A stretch of DNA of 64,000 bases from Pseudomonas viridiflava (lineage in GTDB: Bacteria > Pseudomonadota > Gammaproteobacteria > Pseudomonadales > Pseudomonadaceae). The translations under genes were made by a program, and so were the position numbers. The notes under the pieces are model-generated. The model searched no databases. It had not been told where the DNA came from and worked only from the letters and a program-made list of their open reading frames with translations. Location of the stretch: the NCBI RefSeq assembly GCF_900582195.1, contig NZ_UTHA01000014.1:1-64000 (forward strand), written 5' to 3'. Shown piece by piece: positions 1-8,927 of this stretch; the stretch's first letter is position 1; each line of letters begins with the position of its first letter.

Positions 1-111
1 CGACCATAGAGCGTTGGAACCACCTGATCCCATCCCGAACTCAGCAGTGAAACGATGCATCGCCGATGGTAGTGTGGGGTTTCCCCATGTGAGAGTAGGT
101 CATCGTCAAGA
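1..111 (+). rRNA. rrf: 5S ribosomal RNA (3' part, start outside or at window edge)
   Basis: The first 110 bases match the 5S rRNA of Pseudomonas, including the conserved stretch CCATCCCGAACTCAG and a 3' end ATCGTCAAG that would pair with the missing 5' end. Roughly the first handful of bases lie before the window. It marks the end of an rRNA operon that runs rightward into the window. Confidence 0.95.
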
Positions 112-119
112 TTAAATTC

Positions 120-153
120 CAAAACCCAAATTGCGAAAGCAGTTGGGGTTTTG
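120..153 (+). terminator. Intrinsic terminator of the rRNA operon
   Basis: A hairpin with arms CAAAACCCAA and TTGGGGTTTTG, ending in a T-rich tract, begins nine bases after the 5S RNA. Its position fits the terminator of the rRNA operon. Confidence 0.8.
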
Positions 154-251
154 TTTTGCCCGCAGGAAAGTTTCAGGTCAGACAGTGCCAACCGTTAAGC
201 CCCCTGACAGATCTTCCTGTCGGGGGCATATCTATTCGGGCATGTCGCAGA

Positions 252-1631
252 CTAATCTGCGGCACCGCCTCCAGTTTTGCCAATCGACGCAGTGACCTGA
301 GCAAAGCGGCGGCGACCATCAACCTCGTACTCATGCTCCCGTTCGATCGAGCCCGGTTTACGCATCGTCATATGCGCGTATAAACCCGCTTTCTTGCTGT
401 AGGCCCCGAAATGGTTGTTCAATCTCGCAATAAAGCATTCGTTGCCAATGACTACCGGGAAGTCGGCGACAGATTCGGTCATGTAGTACCCCGCGCCATA
501 ACCGTAGTACTCCTCGGCGTCCACTACTGACGCAGGAATGGGGCAAATGGGTTTTCTTTCCTGTCCGGTATCCGCTGAGTCCTTGCCCACAGTAGACAGA
601 CCTTTTACGAGCGCACGTTGAAGTTCAGGTTTCAACGTGTAAGTGGTCTTGCTGTCATCTTTAAACTGAGTGCGCGGAATATTCAGTCGATAACCGTAGT
701 TGACCGTAAGCGTGGGTACCTCAACGTTGACTTTCAGTGGGCTAAGCAAATACACCGTATCCACGCCGTATGCACTATCCCGATAGGCGGCGTAGACCTT
801 GCCGCGAATGCTGATCCAGTTCACTGACTGATTGGCACCGCGGTCATTGGTGGAATACAGCGAACTGCCGACACCGAATTCCTGGCCAAACGCAGCGGTT
901 CTACGGATGAAGAACTCACCATCACGCCGATAGGTTTCGAAGAAGCTGAACAGTCCCGTGCCACCGGTGTACGTCTGTACGATTAGATCACGCTGCCCGT
1001 CTTCGTCCAGATCAAGTAGGTTGAATGTGGTTTGCCCTAGTTCGGTAACAGCGTCCAGGTTCGAGGCTTGTAAAGCTTTCCATTCACCCTGGGTAACGCC
1101 CTTGGGGACCGTCTTCGGAAAGTGGTTTGTTTCGGAATATTGATCCTCATCCGACTCTGCGTAAAACGTAGTCAGCGGACTTTTGATCGACAGAGCGGTG
1201 AGTGTCCGCTCCAAGGCAAATTCCGGATCACTTTGGCTCGCTGCCTGAATGCGTTTTTGCAGATCGTCCAGCACTTGTTTGTCGATGTCATTCGGCTTGT
1301 AGACAAGCGCGTCCTTCCACTGCGTTTGCAATACTTGCAGGTGCTCGCGATAACGTTGTTCGAGGCAAGAAACATCTTCCGCGCACCCATTGCGGAGGTT
1401 CAGCCACTCGCGTTGACGGATTTTGAGTTCAGGTTTCGCTTCTGCAGAAGTCTTCATCAACCCCCGATAAACCGTGCCCATCTGCGTATCCAATTCATAT
1501 ACCGATTTATTCTCGCAAATCGTTTTTTCAGCGGCATTCGCCGCTCTCGTGCAATCCATTCCAGCCGCCATTGCCTGCTGAACAAATAGCAGAGCGCAGG
1601 CGGAAACGATGCAGCGTCCTTTGATGTACAC
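252..1631 (-). CDS. LprI/DUF1311-domain periplasmic protein
   Basis: The 459-residue product begins with a signal peptide ending at about residue 22 (QQAMAAG). A domain of the LprI (lysozyme inhibitor) N-terminal type covers roughly residues 24-105. The spaced cysteines in DCTRAANAAEKTIC, NGC and SCL and the pattern ELDTQMGTVYR are typical of that family. The remaining ~350 residues are not recognised; a DLDEDGQRDLIV stretch resembles a calcium-loop/FG-GAP motif. It is probably periplasmic. Lysozyme inhibition is known for some members of the family and is not shown here. It stands alone, convergent with the rRNA operon. Confidence 0.7.
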   Translation of the reverse strand: MYIKGRCIVSACALLFVQQAMAAGMDCTRAANAAEKTICENKSVYELDTQMGTVYRGLMKTSAEAKPELKIRQREWLNLRNGCAEDVSCLEQRYREHLQVLQTQWKDALVYKPNDIDKQVLDDLQKRIQAASQSDPEFALERTLTALSIKSPLTTFYAESDEDQYSETNHFPKTVPKGVTQGEWKALQASNLDAVTELGQTTFNLLDLDEDGQRDLIVQTYTGGTGLFSFFETYRRDGEFFIRRTAAFGQEFGVGSSLYSTNDRGANQSVNWISIRGKVYAAYRDSAYGVDTVYLLSPLKVNVEVPTLTVNYGYRLNIPRTQFKDDSKTTYTLKPELQRALVKGLSTVGKDSADTGQERKPICPIPASVVDAEEYYGYGAGYYMTESVADFPVVIGNECFIARLNNHFGAYSKKAGLYAHMTMRKPGSIEREHEYEVDGRRRFAQVTASIGKTGGGAAD

Positions 1632-1842
1632 GATCTAAGCCTTGTAGTGGGAGGGGTGTCCTGTTGCGCAGGGTAAAGGCTGGGAGAGGAATCTTGAAGC
1701 ACTGGCTTCAGAGAAAAGCACTTCTGGCCGATAACCCATTCGGTGACTTAAAAGTCGCGCGAAATCGCTTGATAGCATTTTGCCGCCAGCTATCATCTGC
1801 GCGCCTGAAATTGCCCTCACTTCAATTGCCTGGAAATCTTCG

Positions 1843-3447
1843 ATGCTGTCGTATCACCAAAAAAGTTTTCTGATCGTCGATGATTTCTCGGATTTCCGCA
1901 GTTCCGTCCGTTCGATGCTGCGTGAGCTTGGGGTCAAGGATGTCGACACCGCCGACACCGGTGAGCAGGCGCTGAAGATGTGTGCGCAGAAGTCCTACGA
2001 TTTCATCCTGCAGGATTTCCATCTCGGCGACGGCAAGAAGAACGGCCAGCAAGTACTCGAAGACCTGATGCTGGAAAAACTCATCAGCCATGAAGCGGTG
2101 TTTGTCATGGTCACGGCCGAGACCAGTCAGGCGATGGTGCTCAGCGCCCTGGAGCACGAGCCGGATGCGTATCTGACCAAACCGTTCAACCGCTCCGGGC
2201 TGGCCCAGCGCCTGGAGCGTCTGGAGCAGCGCAAGACGTTGCTCAAACCGATTCTGCAAGCCCTTGATCGCGGTAAGCCGGTCGAGGTGCTCAACGCCTG
2301 CATCGCTCTGTGCAAGCAGGACATTCGTTATTCACCGTTATGCCTGCGTTACCGCGCCGATGCGTTGCGCGATATGAACCAGAACGAAGCGCTGGAGCGT
2401 CTCTACGACAGCATCATCGCCGACCGGCCGTTGCCGTGGGCGTTTGCCGGGTTGGGCAAATTGCTATTCAAACGCGGTCAGGTTGCGCAGGCCAAAGGCG
2501 TCTACGAAAAAGCACTGAAAGTGTTCCCGATGATGCCGGCGCTGTATGACGGCATGGCCGACGTGCTGGTTTCCGAGGGTGACACCAAAGGTGCGCAGCA
2601 GGTGCTGGAAGAGGCGATTCGCCTGTCGCCGCTGGCAGTTCGTCGCCAGGCCTTGCTCGGTAAACTGGCAATGACCAACGAGGACTTCGACACCGCCTCG
2701 CGCGCCTATCGTCAGGCCGTGGCCCAAGGCGCGCAGTCGCGATTCAAGGACCCGGAAAGCAACCTCGGGCTGGCCCACGCGCTGATCAGCAAGGGCAGTG
2801 AGCGCGGTCTCGATACGCGCACGCGGCTGGAGATCAACACCACGCTCAGTGCGGTGGCTAAAGAGAATCCGACTGACCCCGGCCTGCAGATTCGCGCGCG
2901 TCTGATGAAGGCTACCAGCCTGCTGCTCAATGATGCCGAAACCGCCGACAAGCTCACCGAGCAAGCGTTGATGCGCCTGGATGGCATGGAGCAATTCATG
3001 AGTCCGGAAGCGGCGCTGCTGGTCGCCAAGCAATTGCAGATGCTCGGTCAGGCCGAAGCCGGGACGTCAATGCTCAAGAGCTGCGCGGAAATCTACGGTG
3101 ATGATCCGGCGGTAATGAAAGACATCGCCAAGCTGACCGATGACCCGACTATTCTCAGCTCCAGCAACGCCGCTGCCGACCTCAACCGTCAGGGCGTGCG
3201 GGTATACAAGACCGGCAACCTTGTGGAGGCCCGCGAGGTCTTCCGCAAGGCGCTGAAGATGCAACCGAAGAACATCAGTATCGCGCTGAACATGGCCCAG
3301 TCGCTGCTCCACGGCACCGACACCAGTGTGCCGTCGGCGGAGCTGGAAGAGTGTCGGGCCTGCCTGAAAATGGTCGGCCTGATGCCCGACACCGACGCGC
3401 GTTTTGCGCGTTATCAGAAGCTGAAAAGCAAGGCGTTTGGCGAATGA
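1843..3447 (+). CDS. Response regulator with C-terminal TPR repeats
   Basis: This 534-residue protein starts with a receiver domain (about residues 1-130). The acidic pocket is in LIVDDFSD, the phospho-acceptor Asp in LQDFHLG, and the conserved Lys in LTKPF. The rest (about 160-530) is helical with TPR-like units such as AKGVYEKALKVFPMMPALYDGMADVLV and AREVFRKALKMQPKNISIALNMAQSLL. There is no DNA-binding domain, so output is probably through protein contacts. I chose the ATG at 1843 because the receiver domain begins right after it; an in-frame ATG lies 21 codons upstream. The stop overlaps the start of the following kinase (ATGA), so the two should act as a pair. Confidence 0.85.
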   Translation: MLSYHQKSFLIVDDFSDFRSSVRSMLRELGVKDVDTADTGEQALKMCAQKSYDFILQDFHLGDGKKNGQQVLEDLMLEKLISHEAVFVMVTAETSQAMVLSALEHEPDAYLTKPFNRSGLAQRLERLEQRKTLLKPILQALDRGKPVEVLNACIALCKQDIRYSPLCLRYRADALRDMNQNEALERLYDSIIADRPLPWAFAGLGKLLFKRGQVAQAKGVYEKALKVFPMMPALYDGMADVLVSEGDTKGAQQVLEEAIRLSPLAVRRQALLGKLAMTNEDFDTASRAYRQAVAQGAQSRFKDPESNLGLAHALISKGSERGLDTRTRLEINTTLSAVAKENPTDPGLQIRARLMKATSLLLNDAETADKLTEQALMRLDGMEQFMSPEAALLVAKQLQMLGQAEAGTSMLKSCAEIYGDDPAVMKDIAKLTDDPTILSSSNAAADLNRQGVRVYKTGNLVEAREVFRKALKMQPKNISIALNMAQSLLHGTDTSVPSAELEECRACLKMVGLMPDTDARFARYQKLKSKAFGE

Positions 3448-4136
3448 GCAACGACAAGCAGGCTCTGGATTTTTCCACGGTGATTGCCTCCACCGTGCAC
3501 GACATGAAGAACTCGCTGGCCATGCTCATGCAGGCCCACAGCCAATGGCTGGCGCGCTTGCCCGAGGGGCAACGGCAAGGCGCGGAGCAGGGTGTGATCG
3601 ATTTCGAGTTCGCCCACCTCAACGGCATGCTGGTGCAGTTGCTCGGGCTGTATAAGCTCGGGGTCAACCAGATGCCGCTGCAACCGGCGTATCACGAACT
3701 CGATGACTTCATTGAGGCGCAACTGGCAGCGCATCAAGAAGTGTTTGCCAGTCGCGGGATCATTGCCACGTATGAAGTCGACCCGTTGAGCCCGCTGGGC
3801 TTCTTCGACCGAGAGCTGATTGCCTCGGTGTTGGGCAACTGCATCAACAACGCCATTCGTTATGCCCGCGAATCACTGCTGATCACCGTCAGTGACGAAG
3901 CCGGGCAACTGGTCCTGACCATCAACGACGACGGCGACGGTTATCCGGCCGAGATGCTTGAGCGTCAGACCGATTACGTGCAAGGCATCAACCACAGCAG
4001 CGGCAGCACCGGACTCGGTTTGTATTTTGCCAATCGCATTGCGGCGCTGCATCAGCGCAATGGTATTGAAGGGCGCACCGAAATCGGCAATGGCGGACCG
4101 CTTGGTGGCGGGGTGTTTAGCCTTTATCTGCCGTGA
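3444..4136 (+). CDS. Soluble sensor histidine kinase
   Basis: The 230-residue kinase has no membrane segment or obvious sensor domain. The phospho-acceptor region is near the N-terminus (STVHDMKNSLAML, His about residue 19). The ATPase domain carries an N box (NCINNAIRYA), DDDGDGYP and a G-rich STGLGLYFANRIAALH. The HDMKN form of the H box differs from the usual HExRTP type. The start is set by the ATGA overlap with the preceding TPR response regulator. A cytosolic kinase with a minimal architecture presumably takes its input from a partner protein, possibly the TPR domain itself. Substrate and signal are unknown. Confidence 0.85.
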   Translation: MSNDKQALDFSTVIASTVHDMKNSLAMLMQAHSQWLARLPEGQRQGAEQGVIDFEFAHLNGMLVQLLGLYKLGVNQMPLQPAYHELDDFIEAQLAAHQEVFASRGIIATYEVDPLSPLGFFDRELIASVLGNCINNAIRYARESLLITVSDEAGQLVLTINDDGDGYPAEMLERQTDYVQGINHSSGSTGLGLYFANRIAALHQRNGIEGRTEIGNGGPLGGGVFSLYLP

Positions 4137-4234
4137 CTCAGGTTTTTGTTTGACGCTGCTTGATATTCCGAACAGCCGGAGCCTATTTTGTACGAGTCGC
4201 CGTTCGCGGCTCGCACAATAACAAGGATTGCGTC

Positions 4235-5578
4235 ATGACAACCGATGGCCAACGTTCACTCGCACAGCGATTGACGGGCATTGATGAGATTGAATGTGTC
4301 ACGCCGGATTTGAATGGCGTGCCGCGAGGCAAAGTGATGACCGCCGAGGGTTTCCTCGAAGGGCGGCGTTTGCAGTTGGCGCGTGGCGTGCTGCTGCAAT
4401 GCATCATGGGTGGTTATCCAGCGGCGCGGTTCTACGGCAGCGATGATGGCGATCTCGCCCTGATTGCTGAACCGACCCAGATCCATCGTTTGCCATGGAG
4501 TGACGAACCGCGTGCTCTGGCGATTTGCGATGCCGACGAACTGACCGGCGAAAGCTCCAACCTGTCGACCCGTGGTCAACTCAAGAAGGTTATTGCCCGT
4601 TACGCCGCACGCGGCCTGGCGCCGGTGGTGGCGACCGAGCTGGAGTTTTTCGTCTTCGCGCCGAACACCGATCCGACGCAACCGTTCCGCCCTCCCGTTG
4701 GCCTCGACGGTCGTCGCGAGGATGGCCAGTCGGCGTTCAGCGTCAGCTCCAATAACGGCCTGCGGCCATTCTTCAGCGAAGTCTATAAATGCATGGCCGC
4801 CCTTGGTCTGCCGCGCGATACCTTCATGCACGAGATGGGCGTCAGCCAGTTCGAGATCAATCTGCTGCACGGTGATCCATTGCTGTTGGCCGACCAGACG
4901 TTCCTGTTCAAGCACCTGCTCAAGGAAGTCGCCCTCAAGCACGGCTTGACCGTGGTGTGCATGGCCAAGCCGCTGGCACATACGCCGGGCAGTTCGATGC
5001 ACATCCATCAGAGCATCGTCGAGATCGCCAGCGGCAAGAATGTGTTCAGTGATGCGCACGGTGAGCCGACGGCGATGTTCCGCCACTTCATCGGTGGTCA
5101 GCAGGCCGGCATGGCCGATTTCACCGCACTGTTTGCACCCAATGTGAATTCCTACCAGCGCCTGTGTCATCCGTACGCATCGCCGAACAACGCCTGCTGG
5201 TCCCACGACAACCGTGCGGCCGGGCTACGAATTCCGGCCAGTTCGCCGGTGGCTCGGCGGGTGGAAAATCGTTTGCCGGGCGCCGATGCGAATCCGTATC
5301 TGGCAATCGCCGCCAGTCTGGCTGCCGGTTTGCATGGCATTGAGCATGAACTCGAACCGAGCGCAGCCATCCAGGGCGAGTTCGAGGTGCCGGACAATCT
5401 CTCGCTGCCATGTACATTGCACGCCGCGCTCGAACGTCTGAAGCGTAGCCAATTGGCGAGGGAACTGTTCGGGCAGGAGTTCATCGAAGGCTACATCGCT
5501 TCGAAGACCATGGAGTTGACCAGCTTCTTTGATGAAATCACTCCCTGGGAACGGCGTGTTCTAGCAGCCCAGGCCTGA
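4235..5578 (+). CDS. Glutamine synthetase family protein (gamma-glutamylpolyamine synthetase type)
   Basis: The 447-residue product is a glutamine-synthetase-fold ligase. Visible family signatures are EFFVFAP (metal-binding Glu), EMGVSQFEINLLHGD, the ATP-site region KPLAHTPGSSMHIHQS, NSYQRL, and RRVENRLPGADANPYLAIAAS. It is related to PuuA and the Pseudomonas PauA group, which join glutamate to polyamines in an ATP-dependent way, rather than to the dodecameric GlnA. The substrate cannot be fixed from sequence. The start at 4235 follows an ACAAGGA ribosome site. The MFS carrier 69 bases downstream may be co-transcribed. Confidence 0.85.
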   Translation: MTTDGQRSLAQRLTGIDEIECVTPDLNGVPRGKVMTAEGFLEGRRLQLARGVLLQCIMGGYPAARFYGSDDGDLALIAEPTQIHRLPWSDEPRALAICDADELTGESSNLSTRGQLKKVIARYAARGLAPVVATELEFFVFAPNTDPTQPFRPPVGLDGRREDGQSAFSVSSNNGLRPFFSEVYKCMAALGLPRDTFMHEMGVSQFEINLLHGDPLLLADQTFLFKHLLKEVALKHGLTVVCMAKPLAHTPGSSMHIHQSIVEIASGKNVFSDAHGEPTAMFRHFIGGQQAGMADFTALFAPNVNSYQRLCHPYASPNNACWSHDNRAAGLRIPASSPVARRVENRLPGADANPYLAIAASLAAGLHGIEHELEPSAAIQGEFEVPDNLSLPCTLHAALERLKRSQLARELFGQEFIEGYIASKTMELTSFFDEITPWERRVLAAQA

Positions 5579-5647
5579 CGAACTGTCGCCACCGGGCTAT
5601 CGTTTTGATAGTCCGGTCTTTACTGCAAGGAGCCGCTCGGAACGCCG

Positions 5648-7027
5648 ATGCGCCAAATCTGGAAATCCTTTCGAGCACTGTATTTCGCCTCGCTGATGAT
5701 GTTGATCGGCTCGGGTCTCCTATCCACTTATCTGGCCTTGCGTCTGGCGGCTGACAATGTTGACGGCCTCTGGGTCGGTGCGCTGATGGCGGCCAACTAT
5801 TTCGGCCTGGTGCTGGGTGGCAAGATCGGTCACCGGCTGATCGCCCGGGTCGGGCATATCCGTGCTTATTCAGCCTGTGCCGGGATCGTCGGGGCGGCGG
5901 TGCTTGGCCATGGTCTGGTCGATTGGCTGCCGGCGTGGCTGGTGCTGCGGACCATCGTCGGTCTGGGCATGATGTGCCAATACATGGTGATCGAGAGCTG
6001 GCTCAACGAGCAGGCGGACGCCAATCAGCGTGGCCTGGTGTTCAGCGGTTACATGATCGCTTCGTACCTTGGCCTGGTGCTCGGTCAACTGATTCTGGTC
6101 ATGCATCCGGGCTTGGGCCTGGAACTGCTGATGCTGGTCGCGCTTTGCTTCGCGCTGTGTCTGGTGCCTGTGACGTTGACTCGAAGGATTCACCCGGCGC
6201 CACTGCATCCGGCGCCGATGGAGCCGCGTTTCTTTATCAAGCGGGTGCCGCAGTCGTTGAGTACGGTGCTGGGCGCCGGTTTGATCATCGGCTCGTTCTA
6301 TGGTCTGGCACCGTTGTATGCCTCGCAACAAGGGCTGTCGACCGAGCAGGTCGGTCTGTTCATGGGTAGCTGCATCTTTGCTGGTTTGTTGGTGCAGTGG
6401 CCGTTGGGCTGGTTGTCCGATCGTTATGACCGGGCGCTGCTGATTCGCTGTTTTGCCGGGTTCCTGGCGGTAGCGGCGTTGCCGTTGGCGGTGTTGCCGC
6501 AAGTGCCGCTTGAGGTGCTGTTCGGGGTTGGCTTTCTCTGTTCACTGGTGCAGTTCTGTCTGTATCCACTGGCGGTGGCATTCTCTAATGACCACGTGGA
6601 AGGGGATCGCCGGGTGTCGCTGACAGCAATGTTGTTGGTGACCTACGGGGTCGGCGCGAGCATCGGGCCGTTGCTGGCGGGTGTGCTGATGAAGCTGTTC
6701 GGCAGTCAGAGCCTGTACGCGTTCTTCAGCTTCTTCGCGCTGGTGCTGGTGTGGCGGATCCGGCCGAAAGCCGTGACCAATCTGCATCAGGTCGACGATG
6801 CGCCGCTGCACCACGTGGCCATGCCGGACAGCATGTCCAGTTCGCCGCTGGTGGCCGCCCTCGACCCTCGCGTAGATGAGCAAGTGGTGCAGGAGCAGAT
6901 GGTGCAGGACCCGGTGCAGGCGCCGGCAAATCCCGAGCCTGAACCTGCTACTCCGTCAGAGCCTGCGGCAGAAGTCGAACCGGATACCGATACTTCCCCG
7001 CCCGATCTTAGCGGCGGCAGACCCTGA
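5648..7027 (+). CDS. MFS transporter, YcaD-like
   Basis: This 459-residue protein has about twelve hydrophobic segments in residues 8-385. It resembles the YcaD branch of the major facilitator superfamily, with conserved text such as LMAANYFGLVLGGKIGHRLIARVGHIRAY and GLGMMCQYMVIESWLNEQ. The central MFS loop signature appears as GWLSDRYDRALLIR. The last ~70 residues form a hydrophilic tail rich in Pro, Glu and Val, probably cytoplasmic and disordered. The substrate is unknown. Lying just after a polyamine-ligase-like gene is weak support for transport of an amine or amino acid. Confidence 0.85.
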   Translation: MRQIWKSFRALYFASLMMLIGSGLLSTYLALRLAADNVDGLWVGALMAANYFGLVLGGKIGHRLIARVGHIRAYSACAGIVGAAVLGHGLVDWLPAWLVLRTIVGLGMMCQYMVIESWLNEQADANQRGLVFSGYMIASYLGLVLGQLILVMHPGLGLELLMLVALCFALCLVPVTLTRRIHPAPLHPAPMEPRFFIKRVPQSLSTVLGAGLIIGSFYGLAPLYASQQGLSTEQVGLFMGSCIFAGLLVQWPLGWLSDRYDRALLIRCFAGFLAVAALPLAVLPQVPLEVLFGVGFLCSLVQFCLYPLAVAFSNDHVEGDRRVSLTAMLLVTYGVGASIGPLLAGVLMKLFGSQSLYAFFSFFALVLVWRIRPKAVTNLHQVDDAPLHHVAMPDSMSSSPLVAALDPRVDEQVVQEQMVQDPVQAPANPEPEPATPSEPAAEVEPDTDTSPPDLSGGRP

Positions 7028-7052
7028 ACTGAATAAAAAACACCGCGCATAA

Positions 7053-7088
7053 AAAAGGGCAGCCCCGCCAGGGACTGCCCTTTTTATT
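7053..7088. terminator. Bidirectional intrinsic terminator
   Basis: An AAAAAAGGGCAG arm and a CTGCCCTTTTTAT arm close a hairpin between the convergent MFS and ycgR genes. A runs on one side and T runs on the other let it serve both strands. Confidence 0.9.
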
Positions 7089-7100
7089 GGTCGCCGTAAA

Positions 7101-7847
7101 TCACATATCGTCTTTATCGAAACGGCGTGCTTCACGTTGCAGCTGATAAACGAAACGTTCAACGTTGCGCGCGGCCTGACCGCTGATGTTGTGGAAGCGC
7201 AGGCCGGCAAAGGTGATATTGAGCTTTTCTTCGAAGTGCAGATAACGCAGTTCAACGGAGGTCGGCTGGTTGCCGAACAGCGGCGGGGCGATCAGGCGGT
7301 CATAGACCTGGCCCAGTTGCAGGCGGTCAGTGATGTCGCCTTCGAAACGCAGCTTGCAGCCGGTCGCGGAGATATCCAGCAGCTTGCCGTTGATTGGCGC
7401 CTTGAGCTTTTCGCCACCCAGTTCAACGCTGACCAGATCAGTCAGTTTCAGCGCGGCGCGGAAGGCATTGCGGCGCTGGTGGTAAACCACTTCGGTCGGT
7501 AGCTCGCCGGTGTAGAAACGATCACCGTCGGATTCCTCGATATTCAGCGTGCCGGTGCATTCCCAGGCAATGCGCACACCGTCATGAAAACCTTCAACCT
7601 TGAATGGTTCGCCGGCGAGCAGAAAGCGTTCGCCATCACGCGGGATCATCTCGTCCAGCGCGATCGAAGCGCTGTCGCGGTCGACTTTGATCAGGTAGCT
7701 CTGGAAGCGCTGGCTGCGCTCATGAAAGGTGATGATCAGCGGATCGTGGCTCTCTTGCAGTTGGCGCAGGTTGCTGGAGATTTCCAGTGGCGTGGTGAGC
7801 ACCTTAGGGGGCTGCGGAGCATCATCCGCGCTGAGGGCGTTGGACAC
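7101..7847 (-). CDS. flgZ: Flagellar brake protein YcgR/FlgZ (c-di-GMP binding)
   Basis: The 248-residue protein has an N-terminal YcgR domain (about 20-120) and a C-terminal PilZ domain (about 125-240). The PilZ c-di-GMP signature is visible as the arginine motif QRRNAFR and, further on, [11 protein letters not shown] (D/NxSxxG). YcgR-type proteins slow or bias the flagellar motor when c-di-GMP is high; FlgZ is the name used in Pseudomonas. It starts with GTG, with GGAG eleven bases upstream. It sits 88 bp downstream of flgN in the leftward flgM-flgN-flgZ group and is probably transcribed from the FliA promoter before flgM. Confidence 0.92.
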   Translation of the reverse strand: MSNALSADDAPQPPKVLTTPLEISSNLRQLQESHDPLIITFHERSQRFQSYLIKVDRDSASIALDEMIPRDGERFLLAGEPFKVEGFHDGVRIAWECTGTLNIEESDGDRFYTGELPTEVVYHQRRNAFRAALKLTDLVSVELGGEKLKAPINGKLLDISATGCKLRFEGDITDRLQLGQVYDRLIAPPLFGNQPTSVELRYLHFEEKLNITFAGLRFHNISGQAARNVERFVYQLQREARRFDKDDM

Positions 7848-7935
7848 GGTTTATCAATCTCCAGACAAAATATGACGACTAGCCAGCATTTTGCCAGCAT
7901 GTTCCGCGGGTTGATAGAGCTGGCGCATCAACGGC

Positions 7936-8403
7936 TCATGCCTGGCTGAGCGGACGCGGTGTGGCGGGTTTGGCAAATGTGCCGCTGGCGTTATAAAGCG
8001 CTGGCGCTTCACCACCGGTGAGGATCTTCAGCTGATTGGCCGTGGCGGCCTGCTGGATCTGGATCGACTGGCCGTTCTTGAGGTTGGCGGCCTGGCATTG
8101 CGCGATCAGATCGGTCAATGCGTCGCCTTGCGTCACCAACTGCTCGCCAATGCTCGACTGCCCAGCCAATTGCACAAGACCTGTACGATCAGTGGGCAGG
8201 TTGAGGCTGGCGAGGATTTCACTGCGCTTGCGGCCATGCTGTTCAAGCAGAATGATCAATGCCTGTTTGTGCGCCAGAATTTCTTCCAGCAGCGGCATGT
8301 CGCGACCGTGCAACGCGAGGGATTCGGTTTGCAGCAACTCCAGCAATTGTTGAGCTGGAGCAAAGTCGTCGTTGATCAGTTGCAATAAATTAGTGTCGTG
8401 CAT
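7936..8403 (-). CDS. flgN: Flagellar export chaperone FlgN
   Basis: The 155-residue helical protein matches FlgN in size and in the pattern of its N-terminal two-thirds (LLQLINDDFAPAQQLLELLQTESLALHGRDMPLLEEILAHKQALI). FlgN escorts the hook-filament junction proteins FlgK and FlgL to the flagellar export gate. The last ~25 residues look unstructured. It lies 48 bp downstream of flgM, the normal arrangement, and should share the flgM transcript. Confidence 0.9.
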   Translation of the reverse strand: MHDTNLLQLINDDFAPAQQLLELLQTESLALHGRDMPLLEEILAHKQALIILLEQHGRKRSEILASLNLPTDRTGLVQLAGQSSIGEQLVTQGDALTDLIAQCQAANLKNGQSIQIQQAATANQLKILTGGEAPALYNASGTFAKPATPRPLSQA

Positions 8404-8451
8404 GGCTGGCCTTGGGTTTTAAGCGTCCAAAAGCCTGGCGCAGGCAAAGGC

Positions 8452-8778
8452 CTAGCGCTGGGCTTCGAAGTTGAGCAGTTTGCTGGCTACACGGTTGCTG
8501 TCGACTTTATAGCTGCCATCGGCAATCGCGGCTTTCAACTCGGCCACACGGGCTTTGTCGACAGCAGGTTGATCGCGCAGCTTGTCAGTGACCTTCTGCA
8601 ACTGTTGAGCCTCATTGCTGAGGTGTACCGATTCCCCGCTTTTTGCGGTACTGGCCTGTTCGGCCGGGGTATTCAGCGGCGCGGAGGTGCCGGTTTCGGC
8701 GGTGTCCTTGGCGTTGCTGGTACGTGTACTGCCCGTAAGTGACGAGGAGCTGTTCAAACGGCTGAAATCGATGACCAT
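8452..8778 (-). CDS. flgM: Anti-sigma-28 factor FlgM
   Basis: The 108-residue protein has the FlgM layout: a disordered, Ser/Thr-rich N-terminal half beginning MVIDFSRLN, and a C-terminal sigma-binding part ([19 protein letters not shown] ... [21 protein letters not shown]). FlgM holds FliA (sigma-28) inactive until the hook-basal body is finished and FlgM itself is exported. Its upstream region contains a near-consensus FliA promoter, so FliA drives its own inhibitor. Confidence 0.95.
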   Translation of the reverse strand: MVIDFSRLNSSSSLTGSTRTSNAKDTAETGTSAPLNTPAEQASTAKSGESVHLSNEAQQLQKVTDKLRDQPAVDKARVAELKAAIADGSYKVDSNRVASKLLNFEAQR

Positions 8779-8814
8779 GATAAAAAACCTCTGGGAATTT
8801 GGACGCTTGCCATG

Positions 8815-8841
8815 TTTTCGGCCATCCCCTGGAAAACTTTA
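8815..8841 (-). promoter_or_regulatory. FliA (sigma-28) promoter of flgMN
   Basis: Read on the minus strand, TAAAGTTT, an 11-base spacer and GCCGAAAA. This equals the sigma-28 consensus TAAAGTTT-N11-GCCGATAA except for one base. It ends 36 bp before the flgM start codon. Confidence 0.88.
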
Positions 8842-8927
8842 GGCACATTTACAATGAGCCTTGCATGCGCCGGCGCGTGTCCTGCTGCGGCACAGTTTAG
8901 GGAACAGCCGGGGTCAGCGCCAGTTTT

